Below the pieces are notes generated by a model, which was given only the letters and a program-made list of their open reading frames with translations, had not been told where the DNA came from and did no database searches. The position numbers and the translations under genes were made by a program. 64,000 bases of DNA from Elizabethkingia miricola (lineage in GTDB: Bacteria > Bacteroidota > Bacteroidia > Flavobacteriales > Weeksellaceae), in contig NZ_LSGQ01000032.1 of the NCBI RefSeq assembly GCF_001675285.1, forward strand, positions 62,001 through 126,000, in the 5' to 3' direction. Positions 59,943-64,000 of this stretch are shown here, piece by piece. Each line of letters begins with the position of its first letter. Position 1 is the stretch's first letter.

Positions 59943-60821
59943 TTAGGACAGCGTCATCGGAACCTCCATCAATAGGATTTCTGTTCCCTGCTCTGATGCT
60001 TTTATTTGAAGTTTGGAAACATTCCATATTCCAAAACCGTCTTTTTCATGAAGTTCTGTTTCTTCTATTACAGCACTTCCTTTTATAATGAAAGCATATA
60101 TACCGTTACCTTCTTTCTTAAGCTGATATTCTGATATAAATCCCTTGTCAAATGCTCCCATATGAAACCATGCATCCTGATGAATCCATACACCTTCGTC
60201 ATTCGGATCAGGAGACAGAATTTGCTGAAACTTATTATAACGGTCATTTATATTGAGAGAAATCTGATCATATCTTGGTACTACATTTCTTTTTTTAGGA
60301 TATACCCATATCTGTAGGAATTTTACCAACTGGTCATTGTTCTTGTTGAATTCACTATGCATAATTCCGGTCCCGGCACTCATCACCTGTACATCGCCGC
60401 TTTTAATAACCGCAAGATTTCCCATACTGTCTTTGTGCTCCAGGTCTCCCTCCAACGGAATACTTATAATTTCCATGTTGTCGTGTGGATGGGTTCCAAA
60501 ACCTCTCCCGCCTTCTACTTTATCATCATTCAGTACCCTTAATACACCGAAATGCATACGCTCAGGATTATGATAATTTGCAAAGCTGAAGGTGTGATGA
60601 CTTAATAACCAGCCATGATCCGCAACACCTCGGGAATCTGCCTTGTGCAATACTGAATTGTCTTTTATTTTGGAGTTGTCACTTGGCAGATGATTAAAAC
60701 CAATAGGCTTTAATGGTTCAATCTCATCAATATCATTTTTAAGGAGATTTCCCAGAGCAGCAGACGCTGCAAAAATGCCTGTACCAAGCAAACCTTTTTT
60801 TATGAAATCTTTTCTGTCCAT
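59943..60821 (-). CDS. Pirin-family protein with N-terminal anchor or signal
   Basis: A 292-residue protein. The start is placed at ATG 60821 (MDRKDFIKKGLLGTGIFAAS), because the -7 box at 60843-60850 lies upstream and 39 more residues would run into the promoter. The N-terminus has one charged stretch and a hydrophobic helix, close to a Tat-type or anchor signal but with a single Arg. The body is a bicupin: SRGVADHGWLLSHHTFSFANYHNPERMHFG and GFGTHPHDNMEIISIPLEG carry the metal His residues. Pirins are iron proteins that can act as quercetin dioxygenases. First gene of the six-gene operon. Confidence 0.88.
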   Translation of the reverse strand: MDRKDFIKKGLLGTGIFAASAALGNLLKNDIDEIEPLKPIGFNHLPSDNSKIKDNSVLHKADSRGVADHGWLLSHHTFSFANYHNPERMHFGVLRVLNDDKVEGGRGFGTHPHDNMEIISIPLEGDLEHKDSMGNLAVIKSGDVQVMSAGTGIMHSEFNKNNDQLVKFLQIWVYPKKRNVVPRYDQISLNINDRYNKFQQILSPDPNDEGVWIHQDAWFHMGAFDKGFISEYQLKKEGNGIYAFIIKGSAVIEETELHEKDGFGIWNVSKLQIKASEQGTEILLMEVPMTLS

Positions 60822-60842
60822 TAGTATTGTTTTTTGATAGGT

Positions 60843-60887
60843 CAAAATTATACTCATCAAAAACCAATTCCATTTAACTAGTTTAAT
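60843..60887 (-). promoter_or_regulatory. Pirin operon promoter with shared 16-bp operator
   Basis: On the minus strand ATTAAACTAGTTAAAT (60872-60887) lies 21 bases upstream of TAATTTTG (60843-60850), a -7 match. Both the 16-mer and the spacing are the same as at 55652-55696. The Crp-type gene immediately upstream is the likely regulator. Confidence 0.7.
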
Positions 60888-60903
60888 AAATGATTTGGAG
60901 TAC

Positions 60904-60938
60904 AAAAAAAATTGCCAGATAGCATAGCTACCTGGCAA
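60904..60938 (-). terminator. Terminator of the Crp-type regulator gene
   Basis: A stem of about 12 bp (TTGCCAG...CTGGCAA ends, one G-T pair on the minus strand) followed on the minus strand by T8. It separates the regulator from the pirin operon. Confidence 0.88.
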
Positions 60939-60957
60939 TAAATAAAAAACAGCAATG

Positions 60958-61536
60958 TTATTTATTGGAAAGTCTTTTTCTGATGGTACTTACAAATTCT
61001 TTTGAAACTCCTAAATAAGAAGCTATATAATACTGAGGAACCCGCTGAGGAATAGACGGATATACTTTTATAAAGTCCAGATACCGTTCGGTTGCCGGTT
61101 TAGATATAGTATTAACCAGGCGGTTCTGAAGTGTTGTCAGATTCCTTTGCACCAACATCCTGAAAACCCTCTCAAACTTGGGAATTGATTCCAAAAGTAT
61201 GTCTTTCGTTTGCGGTGTCAGCATATATATTTCAGAGTCTTCCAATGCTTCTATATAAAGGCGGGAAGGTTTTTGTTCATGAAAAGATGCGATATCACTT
61301 ACCCACCAGTCTTCAACCGCAAAATATAATGTTACTTCAAAACCATTTTCATCTATATAATAGGTTCTAATACAGCCTTTATGAATATAACCTTCAAACT
61401 GGCAGATCTCGCCCTCGCGAAGCAAAATGGTTTTAGCGGGTATGGCTTTACAGTCCAGAAGATCTGTAAAACTTTGCTTTTCCTCTTCAGTAAGCTCAAT
61501 ACATCTGGTTACATTTTCAATAATTTTCTCAAACAT
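60958..61536 (-). CDS. Crp/Fnr-family transcriptional regulator
   Basis: A 192-residue regulator. The N-terminal cyclic-nucleotide-binding-like domain has KTILLREGEICQFEGYIHKGCIRTYYIDENG, and the C-terminal part is a short winged helix, ERYLDFIKVYPSIPQRVPQYYIASYLGVSKEFVSTIRKRLS. The cAMP-contacting residues of Crp are not obvious and no FNR Fe-S cysteine set is present, so the signal is unknown. The gene is last in the cupin/antiporter unit and directly upstream of the pirin operon, whose promoter has a class II-type operator. Confidence 0.88.
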   Translation of the reverse strand: MFEKIIENVTRCIELTEEEKQSFTDLLDCKAIPAKTILLREGEICQFEGYIHKGCIRTYYIDENGFEVTLYFAVEDWWVSDIASFHEQKPSRLYIEALEDSEIYMLTPQTKDILLESIPKFERVFRMLVQRNLTTLQNRLVNTISKPATERYLDFIKVYPSIPQRVPQYYIASYLGVSKEFVSTIRKRLSNK

Positions 61537-61547
61537 AATTTAAAATT

Positions 61548-61859
61548 TTAAGAATTCAGATCCGGAAAAAGGCTGTATACTTCATTTTTAAGTAGTCCGC
61601 TTCCGCCTCCGTAGTGGTCTATCACTTTAATATCTTTGCCTAAAGATAATGTGTATTTTTTTATTTCCTGTTCATATTCCGAGTCCAAGCCTGAGCTCAG
61701 AAGGAGAACATCTATATCATTAGTTTTCAGAGACTCATATGATGCCTCTTCATCGAAAAGTATTTCTGCATTCCATCCCTCATTATTTTCGATAAGTCTC
61801 TTTAAAACATCCAGAATTTCCTGGTTCTTTCCGATAACTAAAAAATTTAATGTTTTCAT
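61548..61859 (-). CDS. Degenerate response-regulator receiver protein
   Basis: A 103-residue protein started at ATG 61859 (MKTLNFLVIGKNQ; seven residues upstream are optional). The fold pattern is a CheY-like receiver: NFLVIGKNQEILDVLKRLIENN, then NDIDVLLLSSGLDSEYEQEI. Where a phospho-accepting Asp is expected after the DVLLL strand the sequence has SS, and the usual acidic pair near the N-terminus is missing. It is therefore probably not phosphorylated. It lies between the antiporter (gap 27) and the Crp-type gene (gap 11). Role unknown. Confidence 0.6.
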   Translation of the reverse strand: MKTLNFLVIGKNQEILDVLKRLIENNEGWNAEILFDEEASYESLKTNDIDVLLLSSGLDSEYEQEIKKYTLSLGKDIKVIDHYGGGSGLLKNEVYSLFPDLNS

Positions 61860-61886
61860 TTTTATATGTTGGTTATCCAAGGTGTT

Positions 61887-63497
61887 TTACAAATGTTTAT
61901 TTCCTGTTATTTTTAATTCATTCAGATCAAGCTGTGATTCTGCCTTTCTGATTTCATCATCACTGAACAGTTTTTCTCTTTTCATTTTGAAAAGCTCTTT
62001 ACGCTGCATGGCATAAATATCCAAAACTACTTCATGATATACCTTTAAATCCTTTTGTCTGTTACTGCAAACTTCTAATGAACTTAAGTGTTTTTCATGC
62101 ATCTTAGAATCATTTTCAAGATGCTCTTTAAAGTCTCTTACAAGATTATTATGCTGCATTTCTTCTTCATACTTATTATCCAGCATATTGATTGCAGCAG
62201 TATCTAATCTTATTTGGATACCTGCCTGCTGTTCGTGTGAAGGAAGGATTGCATCCAGCTCTCCAATTTTCGTTAGCTTTATAATGAGTGGTAATGTCAG
62301 CCCCTGAAATACAAGCGTTATAAAGATGACAACGAAGGTTATGAATATAATAAGACTTCGGAACGGAAAAGCAGTACCATCATTCATCAACACCGGAATA
62401 GACAGTGCTGTGGCCAGAGATACAACGCCCCGCATTCCTGCCCAGCCAATAATAAGTGGATTTTTCCACCCTGGTGAGGGATCTTTTTTAATGTTCTTAC
62501 TTAGCCAGCGCGGAATGTGCGCCACAGGATAAATCCATAGTATACGGACTATAATGATAATCAGACTGATTAACACTCCATACTGGATTCCCTGAACAAT
62601 AGAAGTCTGGCCCAATCCTTTAATGATTTCCGGAAGCTCTAATCCTATTAAAATAAATACAAGAGCATTCATCGTAAAGATAAGCGTATTCCATACTCCT
62701 GTCATATTTATTCTTGTACTTCCGGTTTTAAACATTTCATGGGCTCTGAATGACATGAAAAGTCCACCGCTAACGACTGCCATTACTCCTGAAAAATGAA
62801 AATGCTCTGCTACTAAATATAGTACGTAAGGTGTGATAACCGTAAGTGCTGCATCTATAGCCGGAGTTGTTGGCAGAAATCTGTGAATTGCATAAAATAT
62901 ATGTGCCCCCAATATCCCTGCAATAATTCCCATACCGGCTACAATAAAGAATTGCCCTGTGGCTTCCTGCATCGAAAAGGTACTTGTAAGAATGGCTGCC
63001 AATGCAAAACGAAAAACAATGAGTGAAGATGCGTCATTCACAAGGCTTTCTCCCTCCAATATCGCCAATGTTCTTTTAGGAACTTTCATCCCTTTCAGCA
63101 CTGTTGTTGCAGCAATAGCATCCGGAGGCGAAATAATCCCCCCCAACAGAAAGCCCAATGCCAGCGTAAATCCAGGAATAATCATTTGGGAGGCATAGGC
63201 AACAATTACAGAGGTTAAAAATACCAATCCAAATGCCAGTAAAGATATAGGCCGTTTCCATTTCCAGAAATCATTCCAGGAAGTATACCATGCAGCCTCA
63301 TAAAGTATTGGTGGTAAAAAGATTAAAAATATAATCTCGGGATCGAGCTTAAGTCCGGGTATTCCGGGAATAAAACTGATCCCCAAACCTGCCAAAACCA
63401 GAAATATAGGATATGCTATCTTAATTTTCTGAGCCAGCATAACCAATAACATAACCACAACCAATAGTCCCAGAACTAAAAGTAAATTCTCGTGCAT
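61887..63497 (-). CDS. Na+/H+ antiporter, CPA1/NhaP type
   Basis: A 536-residue membrane protein with about 12 helices and a cytoplasmic C-terminal tail of about 125 residues. CPA1 features are visible: FLPPILYEAAWYTSWNDF, GGIISPPDAIAATTVLKGMKVPKR with the Asp of the transport site, LEGESLVNDASSLIVF with a second acidic pair, and GWAGMRGVVSLATALSIP with the conserved Arg. It matches the bacterial Na+/H+ antiporter group. It exchanges sodium for protons for pH and salt balance. It is 26 bases after the cupin gene. Confidence 0.92.
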   Translation of the reverse strand: MHENLLLVLGLLVVVMLLVMLAQKIKIAYPIFLVLAGLGISFIPGIPGLKLDPEIIFLIFLPPILYEAAWYTSWNDFWKWKRPISLLAFGLVFLTSVIVAYASQMIIPGFTLALGFLLGGIISPPDAIAATTVLKGMKVPKRTLAILEGESLVNDASSLIVFRFALAAILTSTFSMQEATGQFFIVAGMGIIAGILGAHIFYAIHRFLPTTPAIDAALTVITPYVLYLVAEHFHFSGVMAVVSGGLFMSFRAHEMFKTGSTRINMTGVWNTLIFTMNALVFILIGLELPEIIKGLGQTSIVQGIQYGVLISLIIIIVRILWIYPVAHIPRWLSKNIKKDPSPGWKNPLIIGWAGMRGVVSLATALSIPVLMNDGTAFPFRSLIIFITFVVIFITLVFQGLTLPLIIKLTKIGELDAILPSHEQQAGIQIRLDTAAINMLDNKYEEEMQHNNLVRDFKEHLENDSKMHEKHLSSLEVCSNRQKDLKVYHEVVLDIYAMQRKELFKMKREKLFSDDEIRKAESQLDLNELKITGNKHL

Positions 63498-63523
63498 TTT
63501 ATTTTTTATTTATTATTCCAAAC

Positions 63524-63874
63524 TCAATCAATATGTATAAACAAAGATGTTCTCTCTTTGTGTTCCAGATTTTTGGTTTTGTGTCCTTTTCCTATCGTAT
63601 CCTCTACCCATAAGACTTCTCCTGACTGAAAAACTCTCTTCTGTCCTAAAGATGTTTCAATCTCTACCCCGCCATCCAGTAATACAATATATTGTTTCTG
63701 CGGAGCGCAATGAAAATCATAGTCATATTCAGGCGATACTTTTCTAAATTGTAACTGACTGACTTTAATATTCTGAGATAAAAAGCCAATGCTTCCATAA
63801 TCGGATAAAGCAACAACTACATCTTCAAAATGGGAGTCACCATTACTATCATTGTATATACGGGTTACTCTCAT
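63524..63874 (-). CDS. Small cupin-domain protein
   Basis: A 116-residue protein with a single cupin-like barrel: FHCAPQKQYIVLLDGGVEIETSLGQKRVFQSGEVLWVEDTIGKGHKTKNLEHKERTSLFIHID. The residue order (C-A-P-Q-K-Q-Y-I-V-L-L-D-G, G-E-V-L-W-V-E-D-x-x-G-x-G-H) is that of the cupin group. No signal peptide. Possible substrates are small acids or phenols. It is first in a unit with the antiporter, receiver and Crp-type genes. Confidence 0.8.
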   Translation of the reverse strand: MRVTRIYNDSNGDSHFEDVVVALSDYGSIGFLSQNIKVSQLQFRKVSPEYDYDFHCAPQKQYIVLLDGGVEIETSLGQKRVFQSGEVLWVEDTIGKGHKTKNLEHKERTSLFIHID

Positions 63875-63936
63875 ATACTACTGTTCTCTGAAATCTATTA
63901 AAACAATAATTTACTTTTTGGGTATAGCTTTATCAC

Positions 63937-63999
63937 CTATTTAAAAATTAGTGTATTGGCCAATTCTAATTCTTCCTGATTAATGGAGTGCCCAAAATT
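63937..63999 (-). CDS. Partial alpha/beta hydrolase (phospholipase/carboxylesterase type), C-terminal end
   Basis: Only the last 20 residues are present; the gene continues beyond the right edge. They read NFGHSINQEELELANTLIFK. The GHSI/E-type ending (catalytic His followed by I-x-x-E-E-L) is typical of the phospholipase/carboxylesterase family (PF02230). It is 62 bases upstream of the cupin gene on the same strand and may be in its operon. Too short to be certain. Confidence 0.55.
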   Translation of the reverse strand, partial: NFGHSINQEELELANTLIFK

Positions 64000-64000
64000 A

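Noticed and set aside
1-64000. Genomic island, prophage or transposon
   Set aside because: No integrase, transposase, phage gene or tRNA-linked repeat was seen, and base composition appears even by eye.

Overview
The window is a low-GC, gene-dense bacterial chromosome segment from the Bacteroidota, most likely family Weeksellaceae (Elizabethkingia or Chryseobacterium type). The evidence is three GLPGLI-family proteins, TonB-dependent receptors, fimbrillin-like and FISUMP lipoproteins, weak Shine-Dalgarno signals and several promoters of the Bacteroidota form (-7 TAnnTTTG). The genus is inferred from gene content. No tRNA, rRNA, CRISPR array, transposase or phage gene was seen.

Layout. 1-7033: end of a sensor kinase, a PepSY-like protein, then a TolC/fusion-protein/RND efflux operon that ends in a PAP2 phosphatase. 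7144-10747: a Zur-like Fur-family repressor and a ZnuD-like TonB receptor, each with a related palindromic operator. 11192-13526: a PAP2 phosphatase overlapping an EptA-type phosphoethanolamine transferase, a probable lipid A remodelling pair. 13631-17255: AraC regulator, YkgB-like protein, MFS exporter and MBL-fold hydrolase. 17319-19422 (minus): probable copper/redox group (CNGICYL-motif protein, YHS lipoprotein, SCO, exported superoxide dismutase). 19614-21703: SDR, GlcG/HbpS-like protein, AraC regulator. 21715-23654: two overlapping GLPGLI genes and a small exported protein. 24372-25418: zinc alcohol dehydrogenase. 25714-30796: TonB receptor, beta-helix lipoprotein and beta-propeller phytase, a probable phytate-scavenging operon.

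33445-38655 and 45672-47841 are two loci of one poorly described kind. A small protein of about 60 residues (conserved VEMEAGI/LEMEQGI and SA motifs, variable Trp-containing tail) sits directly upstream of fimbrillin-like surface lipoproteins. The first locus has three tandem paralogues; the second has one lipoprotein carrying a C-terminal FISUMP domain. The upstream leaders share a short sequence and a hairpin. A TPR/AraC-type membrane regulator lies upstream of the second locus. Between them are an effector-binding protein, a GLPGLI protein, a serine hydrolase, OsmC, Lgt, and a DMT exporter divergent from a MocR regulator.

50031-53437 holds a GNAT acetyltransferase, an alpha/beta hydrolase, a GH16 glucanase-like lipoprotein and a WG-repeat protein. 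53479-63874 is a long minus-strand region: cupin, Na+/H+ antiporter, degenerate receiver and Crp-type regulator, then pirin, YceI, exported isochorismatase-like hydrolase, amidohydrolase, cytosolic isochorismatase-like hydrolase and DoxX, then a porin and an M17 N-terminal-domain protein. Two promoters here, for pirin and for the porin, carry the same 16-bp partly palindromic motif at exactly the same distance from the -7 box, so they probably form a small regulon of the adjacent Crp-type protein. A partial hydrolase enters from the right edge.
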